The notes under the pieces are model-generated. The model had not been told where the DNA came from and searched no databases. It was given only the letters and a program-made list of their open reading frames with translations. This document shows, piece after piece, positions 26,501 through 39,213 of a DNA stretch of 64,000 nt. The number at the start of each line of letters is the position of its first letter. Position 1 is the first letter of the stretch. The DNA is from Solanum dulcamara (lineage: Eukaryota; Streptophyta; Magnoliopsida; Solanales; Solanaceae): NCBI RefSeq assembly GCF_947179165.1, contig NC_077243.1:5264001-5328000 (forward strand), read 5' to 3'. Made by a program: the position numbers and the translations under genes.

Positions 26501-29500
26501 ATGCAAGAAGTATACTAGAAAGTAGAGAATCTACACGTGTATTAGTCTCTACGAATTGCATCGAGTCTTCTACACGCACTGGGGGCATTTTGCCCTGAAA
26601 ACCATTTTTTTTTCATTTTATTTGAAATTTTTGAGGTTGTAGTAGTTATGTTTGGCATACTTTTTGTAAAGAATATTTAGAATTTGAATATATTGGTTCT
26701 AAATATGGTTTATACCTCCAAATTCTAAAAACTAGAAAAAAATTACCCTACTTGACTAATTTACCTGAAATATACCGTCAAATTTGCTCTATAAGACTAA
26801 TATCTCAAATAAATAGTCACATAATGTTATAGATTAGATCCCATATACGAGCTACTACATACTATTACAAATATTTTTCAATTTATTTGGAATTTTTAAA
26901 GTTGAAGATGAAGATAAAGATGTTGTATTTGGTTTATAATTTTTGCAATTAATATTTAGTTGTTTGGATGTACTTTTCCTAAAAAAAAACATTAAATATG
27001 ATTTAAACATAAAATATAATCTAATAGGATCATTTTTATATAAATAAAAAGTTTAGGGTAAAATTTGGAAAAGAAAAATATAGTGAAAGTTTAGGGTAAA
27101 TTTTGAAAAGGAAAAATATAGTGAAAGTGTCACCCAAGGGTGTAGCCTAGTGGTCACTGATGTGAGTTGAACACCATGATGTCTCAGGTTCAATTTTCAA
27201 TTAAGAAAAACCACTTCCATTTGTTTTAACATAGGTGGACAGTTACCCAACCTAGCTGGTGGAAGGTGGCAGGTGGTACGTATTCCGTAGAATTAGTTGA
27301 GGAACGCCCGGATGCCACGGTTGTCAAAATAAATAATATATATAGCAAAAGTGAAAACAAGGTTTTGAGTGTGCTTCAAATTCCAAATACAACTTCAAGT
27401 TGTATTTGAAAATTTCATGATCAAACGTTGATTTTCAAATTAAGTAAAAAAAGTAGTTCAAAAATTAGTGAAAAATTCTCATGGCCAAATGGGCCCTATA
27501 TTTAATTTTAACGAAACCATGATTTCCTCCCCTAGGTTTCTCTGTAGAAATATACTCAACTTGATCCTAAGATTTTTATTTGTGGCAGGTCTAGCAAAGC
27601 TTGAATCTCTTAACCTCAATTGTTGCAACTGCATCGCCGATTCGGATATGAAACCTCTTGCAGGTATGCCTGCCTGGTTCTGCTATTAACCTAATATCTC
27701 TGTGAACTAGAAGACAGTAAATAGGGGAAATAATTTGACAAAAGGTGGGCAGAAATCAAGCCTCAAGATGTGGTTGCTATTACTGAAAATTTGATGATTA
27801 TTTGGATTTGGAAGCGCTATAGTTAACGAACTGAAAGTCTGAGCCTCCTTTTCCGTTGTCAATCACAATGAGTTGTTTATTCTTTGAAGTTATTGATGCT
27901 GTGGACACCCTCTATCAATGCATATGCTTTGTCAAATTGGAAAAAATAACAGATCTTTAAGTATGCGAGTTTCTTTTGGATATGTGCTTCTATTTATATA
28001 TCAAGACAGGAGCAGTGAGGATTAGAAAATTACAATATAATTATATGGGGATGTTTTTATCTTCAAAAGAAATTATATTGGAAAGTTCGTATCTTCTTTT
28101 ATGATAGTTTATTGTTTTCCTTGCTGTAAATCTACATTTGGAACGTTCTTTCTTAATCCATATAAGTGATAGTGGCATAGTGGTTTTGATATTTCACCTC
28201 AAAACTTTTATGATTTGTTTATGGGACTATTCATTTCTTTCCTACCAGAAACGGGCCTTTTTGGATATAGCAACAGTATGATATACTAAAGCTGCTTTGA
28301 ATAGAAGAAAGAGAGACATTTTTTTTTGGGAGAACTGCTTGATTTCCGTCTGAGATGCTCCTTGTCCTAGCCTTTTGGTATTAATCCTTGTGAAAACACA
28401 AAATTGTGTGCTTACAATATTGCACTGTTTTTTTTTGGTAAACAATATTGCACTTTGTTTCATGGTAAAAGTGGATGCAAACCTTTGAGACCAGTGTTAC
28501 TGCTCTTCAATTTTCTTTCTTTGTGATGGTGAAAATTAATAATCACTTAACATAACACATCATGCACAAAAAGTTAAAACTTTTCATGAGATAGAAAGTC
28601 TGCGAGCTTTGTACTTGTAAATATTTGTGCTGAATATTGTGTATGAAGTGGATGCAAACCTTGGAGACCAGTGTTACTGCTCTTTAATTTTCTTTCCTTG
28701 TGATGGTGAAAACTAATTATCACTTAACACAACACATCATGCCCAAAAGGTTTACTTTTCATGAGATAGAGAGGAAGTCAGCTAGCTTTTTACTTGTATA
28801 ATATTTGTGCTGAATTATTTTTTGTTTCTAGTGATAAAGTCATTTTGTGTTCATATTTCAGGCCTGGCAAACCTGAAAGGATTGCAAATTTCATCCAGTA
28901 AAGTCACAGATTATGGTGTTACTTTTCTGAAAGGTACATACTCTTCCCATCTTGAATAATGTTTGTTCTCACCTAATGTCCCCTGCCCTTACTACATGGA
29001 GATGACAAAGGGATATCCTTTTCTCTCAACCTAGCAGTTCTGGACATATAAGGTCCCATCTGATTATTACCTCAGGTTTGCAATTTAAGGTATTTCTATG
29101 TGGGGTTTGGGAGTTGGCCATTGGGTATTGAACTATCTATAATGTTTATACTTCATAAAGTGCTTTAATCTGTTTCTGCTAATAGTCTTAGTTTAGTTTC
29201 TTTATGCTTTATTTTTAGTTGTAGAACTGATGAATCTATACCAGGAAGGACTATGTGGTACCTGAGAGAGTTACATCTACTCCCTTGTCGATGATATCTG
29301 AATGAAATTCTTGTAGACTACTTGCTACTTGGGTAGATGGTATCCTTGTAAAAAATACTAATATTATCCGTTTTTGGCTCCTGAAAAACAAGGTTTCTTT
29401 TTCATGTTAAAGTGTTGAGAGGTAACCCTGCATTTTATCTTAGTGCAAGGTTTTGACCACCTAAGGTTTAATTGCTACCTTAGATTAGCTTTCAAGTGTA

Positions 29501-32500
29501 ATCTTGGAGAAATATTATATAAATGCAGGCATATAGAGGTCTTTCGCTATATTTTTATCAATTATGAGTACTGTATATCAAGATTAGACCTGTGCATTCT
29601 AGGATCTCTAACAACAACAACAACAACATACCTAATATAATCCTACATATGGGGTCTGGCAGGGTAGGATGTACACAGACCTTACCCTATAAATTCTAGG
29701 ATCTCTAAAAATTGATAATTATTTTTATCCTAGGACAGTCACTATTAGATAGTGATATTTAAGGAACAATTTAAAGTGGCACTGAGAGGGAGTCACACAG
29801 CTTCTATATGGGGTTGTCCCACGTTAATAAAGTTGTTTACCTTATCGAGAGGGAAACATCTGTCTATAGTATACTAGCCATATCATTTTTTAAGTCAAAT
29901 GCTAGCATTTTTAATGAGTTAATGAAAACCTAAATAATTTTTTGTATAAAACCCAAGTATACTGCAGAATATACAAATCGACGTCTAGTTGAGAAGCTGG
30001 CGAGTTGTATGTGATAAAATACCCTTTTCAACTTCTCTGCGAGGGATCAGTGAAGTGATCTGCCTTTCTAATTATCTTATATGCATGTATTACCCTCGGC
30101 TCTTTAATGCCACACATTAGCTGGCTAGCTTTGCAGCTGCCGGTCGCGGCACAGCACAAGGCTGCGGCACAGTGTTGTTTTCAGTTTGTATACAGCTACT
30201 TTTAACAGTACTGAAGATGAAGTTGTCTGTCAGCGTCTGAAGTTTTTAGTTGGATTGGTGTCCTATTTTGTCCCAAGCTGCAGAGTAGTAATAACTGGGT
30301 ATGAAGATTTAGACCACCTCAGTTCTGTTGGAGAGTGGGAGTTCATGTTTGTTTTTCTGGTCTATTTAAGGACTCCATTTGCTACATCATAAATTGAATA
30401 GAGCCAGTCAGAGCACGTATCTTCATTCCATTTCCCTGTTACATATGTGGTATTCTGCACTAATATTTTTCCTTATTCATTGCGACATTATGCTTTCGGT
30501 AATGAAGCTTTTGTTGTTTCTTTTGCTCTTGGTCAGCTCTAGAAAAGCTTACTCTGTTGAATATGGAGGGTTGCCCTGTTACTGCAGCGTGCCTGGAGTC
30601 TCTCTCTGGTATTGTCTCAACGAAATTAACTTGTATTGGAAAAATAGCATCACCAGGGAATCAGTTACTACCTGGCAACTCCAATTACTATACGTGTTTA
30701 CAAGTCCGATCGATGTTAAAATCACAGTAGTGAGGAGGCTTTCCCAAATCTGAGAAACCCTCTATTGTGGAAAATGCTTGTGTCCTTTGCCACCTTTCCA
30801 TTTTTTAGATTGGTTTATGACATCTCCTTTTTCTGTTGCTGCAGCTCTTCATACTCTGCTATATTTAAACCTGAGCAGATGTTGTTTGACTGATGATGGA
30901 TGTGAGAAGTTTTCAAGTGAGTTCATATTTTATTATTTATCTATCTGCTCTTATCATTTAACTTGACACATCATTTCAGAGTCATGAGTCATTGATTGCT
31001 GATCATGATTTTCAAAAATTGAATTTTACTCGTGTACATCATTTGCCATTCTTATGTAGGTTTGCAGAGCTTGAAAGTACTGAATTTGGGATTCAATGAG
31101 ATCACAGATGACATTCTTGTGCACCTGAAAGGTGATCTTGTTTTTGTGTACTTCTTTCACTTGGTTAGGACATTCCCTGCTTCTTCTGGTTCCACTGTAG
31201 CTTTATGGAGGCTTAATGTCTCTTGATGGAATAACATCCAGTGTTCTTTTCTGGAGAACTTTATTTCTTGTTTCATAGCTTGAATGAAAGTGATGGTTGG
31301 TTATTGTTAAGAGTGGGTAAAAGTCCCACATTGGTTGGGGAATGGATTGGTTATCTGCTTATATGGACTTGGGCAATCCTTCCCTCATGAGCTAGCTTTT
31401 GGGGTTGAGTTAGGCCTAGGTGCCATATCTTTATAGTTATGATTGTCTTGAGGATGGATATAACTTTACTGAGTAGTTGTGTGGAGATTTTGAATGGATA
31501 TACAAGGTGGTTAGAGATTGTGGATGTCATTTGATAAATTTGTATGCCTTCTGCTTATCAAGTCTTAGTTCTGAGTGAGGAGGTATTATGATTGTTGAAT
31601 TGTAAATCCCAAAAAAGAAGCAGCCCCCCTTCCTTCCACGACCCCAAAAATGGAGGAGAAAGGGGATTGCTAGTTTCTTCATTGAACTGGTATGACTTAT
31701 GCAGAGCAACTAATGGGGTAATAATGGTGGGATTTGTACTCCGCCTGCCCCCCTCTGCCATCCTCACTGGCATCTCTTTTGTAGTCATGTAGATTACTAT
31801 TTTATGGGCTTGAGTAACAAACCGAACATGAAATCTAATTGGTGTCCTTGATACTGAACTTGATTAGCATGAGGCTTTTAAGTCGGATTTTACCTATCAA
31901 AAAGGAAACAAAAGCATTTAGTTCTGATGTTATAAATTTATACAAGCTTTTGTCTTACTTTGAGCAGGTTTGTCATACTTGGAGAGCTTAAACCTGGACT
32001 CATGTAGGATTAGAGATGAAGGGCTGATTTATTTGTCAGGTCAGTGTTTCACTCAGTATCAGTCGACGGTGCCTCATTTCAAACTAGTTAGACTTTTATT
32101 AGTCCCCACATCAATTGATTTATAAACAACGTTCACAAATTAATATTATTGGAACTTTTTCTTTAATGTGTTTACTAAAAGGGGAAACTGAATGTTAGTT
32201 GTCATTGCTTGCCCTGGAGAGTATTTTCCTGTTATCCTTATCTGGTAACAATCTTATGCCCTTTTTAAATAGATGTCTTGACCAATCTTTGGATCAATTC
32301 ATACTTAAAAGTTTTCCGGAACTTTGTTCGACTACTTGTGCAATTCCAGCTTGTTTTATTTTCTAATTTCCCTCTTTTTTGCTGTTCTCTGTTTCAGGTC
32401 TTCATTGCCTGAAGAGTTTGGAGTTGTCTGACACTGAAGTTGGAAACAATGGGATCCGTCATCTCTCAGGTTTCTCTTGTGGCTTATTGTAGGAAATTTG

Positions 32501-35500
32501 AACTGTATTCTGGTTCTTCTTCATCTGGTTGAAGCTTTCAGAAATTCAAGAACTGGGCTGTACTGGGTTTCGTCCCACTTCTGATGAGATGATTGTGTCT
32601 TATTTTTCTTTTCTACTTTTTCTTTTTAGGGTGAACCAGGACACATTAAATTTTGTTTAGGTAAAACTAAGAGAGACTAAATAATTTGTTGGCTATAGTC
32701 GAGAGTTAAATTGGATTATGACTGCACCGACTTTTGGTCTTACTCCACGCCTAAAAGATGTCTACAATAATTCAAGATAACTCCTTGGAAACCAAATCTG
32801 GGTAAACTTTCTTGGAACAAATCCTGTTCCATGATTTATGTTGTCGAAGCTGCATGATGCAGATTGAGAGTAGTGACAATGGTTATTGAAACTTGAATGT
32901 TATGACTAAGGATTTCTGAATTGGTTTGGTTCCTTTAAGCCCATCTAAATCCACATTCTGTATTGCCATGGAAAATGTGAATAGATACTAGTTTATGGGA
33001 AAACATTGAACTACTCTCTGTGGAAGTACCTTTTGGCGAAGCTTATGTCATAATTAGAAAAATGGATGCTGCTTTGCGTTTTGTGCTTATGCAATTTGTT
33101 CTCTCTTTTACTGTGCAGGGTTAAGGAACCTAGAGAGCTTAAATCTATCATTCACTGTTGTCACTGACAGTGGTCTAAAGAAGCTTTGTGGGCTATCCTC
33201 TTTGAGGTCACTCAATTTGGACACACGCCAAATAACCGATACTGGGCTTGCAGCACTTACAAGTAAGAATTTTCCCACAATGGTAGTGTTGGGGTTACTT
33301 TCATCTCAATTTTTTCCCTCATGAACCAGAGGCCTCAAAGTCGAATTGTTGAAGCAAGAATTAGCTCAAAGTAGACTTGAGACCCAAAATTTTGCACTCA
33401 AAACAGTGCAGAATTTCTTCTCAAAATTAGCTGCGGAGTTTGGAAAGAATGCGGCAAATGTACTCTAGTTTTTTTCAATTGAAACAAGGATCTCAACATC
33501 CTAATCAATTTTGAACATTATCTAATGATGCCCAACAATGCACAAGCTCCCATATTATTGGAGCAGGCCCTAGAATCCTGCTCAACCTGAATCTTTTGAA
33601 CTCTAGGGCCTGCTCCAACCCTCCCGTCTATCTTTGTCTCTGGCGCATCTCGTCAATCAATACTGTGCCAACACTCAAATTTACAATAAATTAAAAAGAA
33701 AAAATGGTAAGGATGGAAAATGTAGTAGATTAAGATAAAATTGACATCAAAGATCCCAAGTATGGAAAATAGACGAAAGTTAATATTAATAAAAATAATT
33801 AGCTCTTTAATTTCTATCAAATGAACTAAGGATGCAAAGCCAAGAGGAAAACCTACAAGCCAATCACTCACTTGGAAACGTTTTGATAGACACTAAAGAG
33901 CATAGAGGTCTACCTTGTCTCACAAGTTTAAGATTCAAAAAAACTCCCAACTAATGTTGAAACTAACTATTTATAGGCTAATTCAAATAGGTTTTGTGAC
34001 CCATAAACATCTCTCTGGAAAAACTAGAGGAAGTCCAAAACAAAGGTAATATCACCATTTCAGCTAGTCAGGTTGTCTGGTCATCCTACATCTTTCAGGT
34101 CATTGAGCTGGCGCTTCTCTGGCTACAGGTCAAAGTCGTGGACATCTAAGAGCCTCTAAACTCATCTTTTGGTGGTCCAAGTCATCTCCCATCTCCGGGT
34201 TAAGTGTTGTATCACTATCATCTACATCTTCCAAACTCCATTATATACTCATCTTTTGGTGGTCCAAGTCATCTCCCATCTCCGGGTTAAGTGTTGTATC
34301 ATCTACATCTTCCAAACTCCATTAAGGAGCTTCTAATCCTCGTAAGCTCTGTTCTTGATCTCTTCAAAGACATCCCACTTCTTCAACCTCAAATGCAAGT
34401 CTTGGGATTCCTTTGACTTGACTCCTTGTGAATGTCCTTCTTGGCATCAATTGAATGGAATCCCTCTCTTTGGACTCTTGGTGCGCTAGTAGTTGATTTA
34501 TACAGCTTATATTCTTTATTTTGCTATCAATTTTTACTGGTTGAACTTGAAAGCCTAAGAATATTTTTACGGTTTCTAAAAATTGTTGAAATAGGTTGCT
34601 TCTCATGCATTATAGTAGTGTCATGCTAATGCTTACATATTTCATAAAGTAATCCCTTCCATAATTTAAGCAGTGAATATTTGAGGACTTATGTTACTAG
34701 ATTATGAATTGTGTTTATTAGAATTGATTTGTCTGGTATGGTTCCTATAAAATGCAGGCTTGACTGGGCTAACCCACTTGGACCTCTTTGGAGCTAGGAT
34801 CACTGATTCTGGAACAAGCCATCTTCGATGTACGTGTTATCAGTCTCTTTTATGCAACATTTGAGGCTCTCCCTTCTGTCTGAGTCCATCCTGTGGAACT
34901 TTTGGTGCTTCCCTTGCCCCTGCTGCCCTGCCCCTATATCCTGTTTATTCCCCTTCAGGGTGTGGGCTTTAACTATAGTGCTATGGCTGGTAATATGAAG
35001 GATATGCAAAATAGTTCATTCCTGTTGCTTGTGGCCAATCGTGACTTGTTATTCATGTGAAACAAAATGTTAATGCTGATATGCTGCTCTACTTTTTTCA
35101 AGTGTTCATGCTCGCCTCCCCTTTTTTTTGTTGATTGAGTCCTAAAATTACATTCATACTTTTATATCTGGAGTAATTCAGACTGTATATTTCATCACTG
35201 TTAATCATCTCTATTCTGACTGATTGTTCTGGTCAATTAAATCTGTTGATAGATTTGAAGAATCTGCGTTCCCTGGAAATTTGTGGTGGAGGTTTAACCG
35301 ATGCTGGTGTAAAGAACATCAAGGACCTGACGTCCTTGACACTGCTAAATCTTTCTCAAAACAGTCACCTGACAGATAAGAGCTTGGAAGCGATTTCTGG
35401 TATTGTTTCAATGTCTATTTATGCTTTTCCTCCCGTACCTTGGGCTTGTTGGTTCTCTTTGATTGTACAAGTGTGGAGAAAGGGCATATGACATTATCTC

Positions 35501-35940
35501 TAATCTTATCCTCCCCCTCAGGCTTTTTTAATTGTATGCTGTTAGCCAGCTACATTATGCCGGGTTTTTCTTTAGTTCTTCCTCCCTTTATTTATCCCGT
35601 GCAGCTATAGCAATTGATGTATCTATATCGTGGGGTTTTTAAGAATTTTTCAAAACCATGCATCCCTTACCCCGAAGTGGACAGTAGTTGCTGTCTAAAA
35701 CATTTTTATTTCTGAATTTTCTAACGGAATCGACTTTGTCTACCCTGTAATGCAGGGTTGACACAGCTGGTGTCTCTGAATGTTTCAAATTCTCGCGTAA
35801 CAAGTATGGGGTTGCAACATTTGAAGCATCTCAAGAACTTGAAATCACTTACCTTGGAATCTTGCAAGGTAACTGCAAATGACATCAGGAAACTCCAGTC
35901 ATCTGAGCTCCCAAATCTGGTGAACTACAGGCCTGAATAG
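23599..35940 (+). CDS. Leucine-rich repeat protein of the plant LRR/RNI type (F-box/LRR14-like, no F-box)
   Basis: There are fifteen exons: 23599-23793, 23876-24004, 24130-24337, 24886-25032, 27589-27663, 28862-28933, 30537-30608, 30845-30916, 31060-31131, 31968-32039, 32398-32469, 33119-33262, 34758-34829, 35253-35399 and 35756-35940. They join to 577 residues ending TAG. The N-terminus MGGACSRKR has Gly2 and Cys5, a candidate myristoylation and palmitoylation site that would anchor it to membrane. After a basic region and a helical segment, about 18 LRRs of 24 residues follow in the form GLxxLxxLxLxxxxITDxGLxxL, the Cys-containing/RNI subtype. It strongly resembles Arabidopsis At1g15740, as I remember it; that protein is, as far as I know, uncharacterised. 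Annotation pipelines often call such proteins F-box/LRR 14, but no F-box is visible. Function is unknown. Confidence 0.93.
25385..25690 (-). mobile_element. LTR/TRIM-like remnant in LRR intron 4
   Basis: The run 'agctagctcaagaggggaag', 'attgcccaagtctatataag' and 'ccaatgtgggactctcaaca' is the reverse of a motif set common in plant LTR or TRIM elements and in the 31315-31440 segment. There is no coding region and no matching second terminus. It lies in the 2.6-kb intron 4 of the LRR gene (25033-27588). Confidence 0.4.
26029..26131. repeat. Local tandem duplication in LRR intron 4
   Basis: A block of about 52 bases beginning 'agctttctacatgtttctta' and including 'tttagatctcaaga' and 'tgtgctgtgggtg' occurs twice in direct succession with a few substitutions. 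It looks like a recent slippage or unequal-exchange event inside intron sequence. Confidence 0.7.
27131..27330 (+). mobile_element. tRNA-derived Solanaceae SINE in LRR intron 4
   Basis: The element reads 'caagggtgtagcctagtggt', an A-box-like start, then 'gtctcaggttcaattttcaa', a B-box-like element. The body contains 'ggtggaaggtggcaggtggt' and 'gaattagttgaggaacgccc', and the end is near 'ccacggttgtcaaaat'. This is the layout of a common nightshade SINE family. Just upstream, a 40-base unit containing 'gtttagggtaaa' and 'aaatatagtgaaagt' is repeated in tandem. No clear target-site duplication. Confidence 0.7.
28471..28830. repeat. Tandem duplication, unit about 177 bp, in LRR intron 5
   Basis: The block starting 'gtggatgcaaacctttgaga' at 28471 recurs at 28648 with about 90 percent identity. 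Both copies contain 'ccagtgttactgctctt', 'gatggtgaaaa' and 'atatttgtgctgaat'. The repeat ends shortly before exon 6 at 28862 and does not include coding sequence. Confidence 0.8.
29596..29708 (-). mobile_element. TS-type SINE, 5' truncated, with 16-bp target-site duplications
   Basis: The body (29612-29692, 81 bp) starts on the plus strand with an (ACA)n run and includes 'atatggggtctggcagggta' and 'tgtacacagaccttaccct'. It is flanked by the identical 16-base repeats 'attctaggatctctaa' at 29596-29611 and 29693-29708. Only the 3' end of a TS SINE was inserted, in reverse to the LRR gene, within intron 6. Confidence 0.85.
31315..31440 (+). mobile_element. LTR/TRIM-like remnant in LRR intron 9
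   Basis: The run 'gtcccacattggttggggaa', 'gcttatatggacttgggcaa' and 'catgagctagcttttggggt' is a common plant LTR/TRIM segment. The same motifs occur in reverse at 25385-25690. No internal region or second terminus is visible. Confidence 0.45.
34161..34327. repeat. Tandem duplication, period 97 bp, in LRR intron 12
   Basis: Beginning 'ctcatcttttggtggtccaa', the unit includes 'catctcccatctccgggtta' and 'catctacatcttccaaactc'. The second copy starts at 34258 and lacks a few bases. It is confined to the intron between exons 12 and 13 (33263-34757), whose other sequence I do not recognise. Confidence 0.75.
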
Positions 35941-37256
35941 ATAATGCAAGGATACTTGTTTTGACCACCTAGTCAGTGCTGGGGAACTACTGTACATAGA
36001 TCAACAATAAATCCTGTTATTTTTTGAATTGTAAATAATTTGTCTGTTTGAAGATTTGGCTAGATGTCATTCTTCTGTGTATCTTGGTCGATCTTTTCAT
36101 CATGCCATAGATGAAGCCTTCTCTCGTATTGGGCACTTCAGTATGAGGGGAAGTGTAGATAAGCTTCCTTGGCACTGGGGGTGGGTAAATAGGTTTTGTA
36201 CATATTTGTTAGAAATAGCAACCACTTCTGAATTCTGAATTGGTGTTGCTCCATCATGGTACATTGGCAGTTCTGGTTTGGATTTAGAAAGCTTTCTTGT
36301 TCGGCTAAGGTTCAGATATGGAAACCGATTATTTCCTTGGCAAGTGGAATAACAATTTCATGGAATGGCTTGGCTTTCGTACCATTTCTGTTGCTTATGA
36401 ACAGTTGCATAAGGAACTTTGTTTGGATAAATATCCTGTGGATGTACTTTTGTGCTTTGTTCTTGGTTCAGCAGTCAGTTGTGGGTTCAATCTTGTATGA
36501 CGTGCTATTCTCTACGTTACTGTACATAACTTAAATACAATATCATCTACCAACGAGATGCACCAGAAAATCTCATTGTGTATACTTCACTTTCTCACAC
36601 TAGTGCATGATTTTTTCCTACACCTCTTACGGCATTTATATGTTGATATTAAAACGTTCCCTTATAGGTTTCTGTTAATTGTCTTATCAACCAACTAATG
36701 TTGTAGATTCATAAGCCAAAAAATCCAAACTAGTTTCCTGTTACTCTAGAAATGTACATAGTCTAATATTCCATTACTAGTCTACAAGTTTAATCATCTA
36801 TATCATTAGTTCATCTTCCCGTGAAGAGCTCAGATTTGGCATGATCCAAATCAGAGAATCAGGCTCTCTGTGTATTCGATTGAATCAGCACTATATCTAG
36901 GGGGAAAATGATTTAAACAATCACGAGTAACGCCAGAAACAACACACTTTGTGTTTATAATAACTTGAGGTTGAGAAGATGTCACGGGTCAAAGGGACTC
37001 ACCCTTAAAAAGAGGTGAGACTTACCAAAATCCAACTCAAGAATCACTCGAATTAGAAAGCTAAGAGGAGGAATTGTTGGAGAGTATTGAGCTAAATTAT
37101 GTTCTGTAGCAAACAGATTTACCACAAACGAAAGCATAATGTCAGTGTAAAAACCAAGTCAAAATGTTAAGCTGTAACTAGTACACTGCATGTTTTGACT
37201 AGTCTGAAACTGAAATTTGGGTAAGATCCAATAAAACAAGACACAAGCCTTCTTTG
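35941..37256. other. 3' flank of the LRR gene
   Basis: After the TAG at 35938-35940 comes the LRR gene's untranslated tail. From about 36052 the sequence belongs to the tandem duplication shared with 44332 onward. No gene is visible between here and the TOPLESS-like pseudogene. The short frames at 36056-36534 are not conserved between the two copies. Confidence 0.6.
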
Positions 37257-38442
37257 TTATCTTGGTGCTTGATCGGAGCCTTAAGCTCCAATAGATTGAG
37301 CAGCTGGCCCACCATTTGCAAAACCATTTTCAAGTGGTGGAGGGACGCCCCATTTGCCTTCAGATTCAAGTGATTTGAAAACAAGAACACCACCATCAGA
37401 CATACCTAATGCAAACTGATTTGGGTCTTCTGGATGTGCTGCAACTACAACTGGGTGGATACTTGAACTGCTGCAGAAAAAAGACAGGGTTATTGAAAAA
37501 ATTACTTTCAAATATCAGAGGTGAAATCTGTTTGGTGAATTGATTATGTATCCTCACATTACTTCTTGAGGATATTAGACACATAAATTTACTCATTGGA
37601 TGGACACGGGGATGCTGAGAAGTTGCAAAGATCAAACACCTGAAACATAGTATTCAGAGGGATATTCCAGTGATGCTAAAAATGTTAATTCTAGCAATCA
37701 GATTCCCCACTTCATTGTAATAACATGCTTTTACAAAATACATGATTGCAAAATTTTCGAAACATTCATCTAATATTTTTAAGAAAGATGGTCTAGGTTA
37801 GTGAATTTTGTAGTCCTCTTGTATGCATTAAATGTACGTTACGTTCAAATATAGCCATGCATTGGTTGATATCTTTGTACCAATAGACAAGTTAGGGTTT
37901 TTTCCCCCATTTCAGTGATAAGTTGCAGTTCATACTTCAGGACTGGATGTTGTTGTGATACCACTTTCACTATTCTAGGTCATGAAAGTCTTAACTATGA
38001 GAAAAATGACGTTTTTTTTTGTCTTCAATAGTGTATTGCAGAATATCTTAAATTAAAGCCGTAAACAAGTTAGCAAGCAGCAAAAAATACCTAATACTGG
38101 GTGATAGATAAGCTGAAGGAACAATACGGCATTGCATATGGAGGTGCCCTGCAGTGAATACGCACACAGTTGCATCCAAGAAACTGGCATATATCAGCTG
38201 GCTATCACACGAGAATGTGGCATGAGAAATTGGGGCAGCACGACCCTGCGGAACCCACTGTAGAAGAAGAGATAATGTATTAGTTGTTGAGATCTGACGG
38301 CATTATTAACAAACTGTAATCGGGGAGAGAGGACTTACCAGCTTTAAACATTCCAACTTTGTTGTTTCATATATTGCAATCTGTGCCTCATGCACAACCA
38401 GGAAATGAGTTTGATCCTAATGAAACTGTACTCTGGTATCTG

Positions 38443-39213
38443 ATTGAGATATCGATCGCCCCTGTAGTTGCAAGGATGTAGCCCTCTGCATTTCCCACCC
38501 GACGGTGCTCCATACACAGCTGTACAGAAGCAGATAACTTTATTCAAAAGGATAAGAGCAAAGAGAAATATAAATAATTACCCCTTTAAAGAGTGTCAGA
38601 AATGCAGAATGTAACTCTTTTATAGATTAATGATTGTTTGAGATGGATATAGGCTAAGTATTGATCACCAATAAAAGACATTAAAATGCCAAAAAACTAA
38701 TTGAGATATCGATCGCCCCTGTAGTTGCAAGGATGTAGCCCTCTGCATTTCCCACCCGACGGTGCTCCATACACAGCTGTACAGAAGCAGATAACTTTAT
38801 TCAAAAGGATAAGAGCAAAGAGAAATATAAATAATTACCCCTTTAAAGAGTGTCAGAAATGCAGAATGTAACTCTTTTATAGATTAATGATTGTTTGAGA
38901 TGGATATAGGCTAAGTATTGATCACCAATAAAAGACATTAAAATGCCAAAAAACTAATTGAGATATCGATCGCCCCTGTAGTTGCAAGGATGTAGCCCTC
39001 TGCATTTCCCACCCGACGGTGCTCCATACACAGCTGTACAGAAGCAGATAACTTTATTCAAAAGGATAAGAGCAAAGAGAAATATAAATAATTACCCCTT
39101 TAAAGAGTGTCAGAAATGCAGAATGTAACTCTTTTATAGATTAATGATTGTTTGAGATGGATATAGGCTAAGTATTGATCACCAATAAAAGACATTAAAA
39201 TGCCAAAAAACTA
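38443..39213. repeat. Three head-to-tail copies of a 257-bp unit
   Basis: Units start at 38443, 38700 and 38957 with 'attgagatatcgatcgcccc' and end near 'aatgccaaaaaactaat'. They are virtually identical as read. Each contains the 5' part of pseudogene exon 23, its splice acceptor and about 180 bases of intron. The intact gene has one copy only (near 48060-48310). The near identity of the three units, against the clear divergence of the two large duplicates, dates the triplication as much younger. Confidence 0.9.

Noticed and set aside
23599..35940. F-box protein
   Set aside because: The repeats resemble those of F-box/LRR proteins, but the N-terminus has no F-box consensus; the similarity is limited to the LRRs.
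38443..39213. CRISPR-like or satellite array
   Set aside because: Three 257-bp units without spacers, containing part of an exon, are a tandem duplication in a plant genome.
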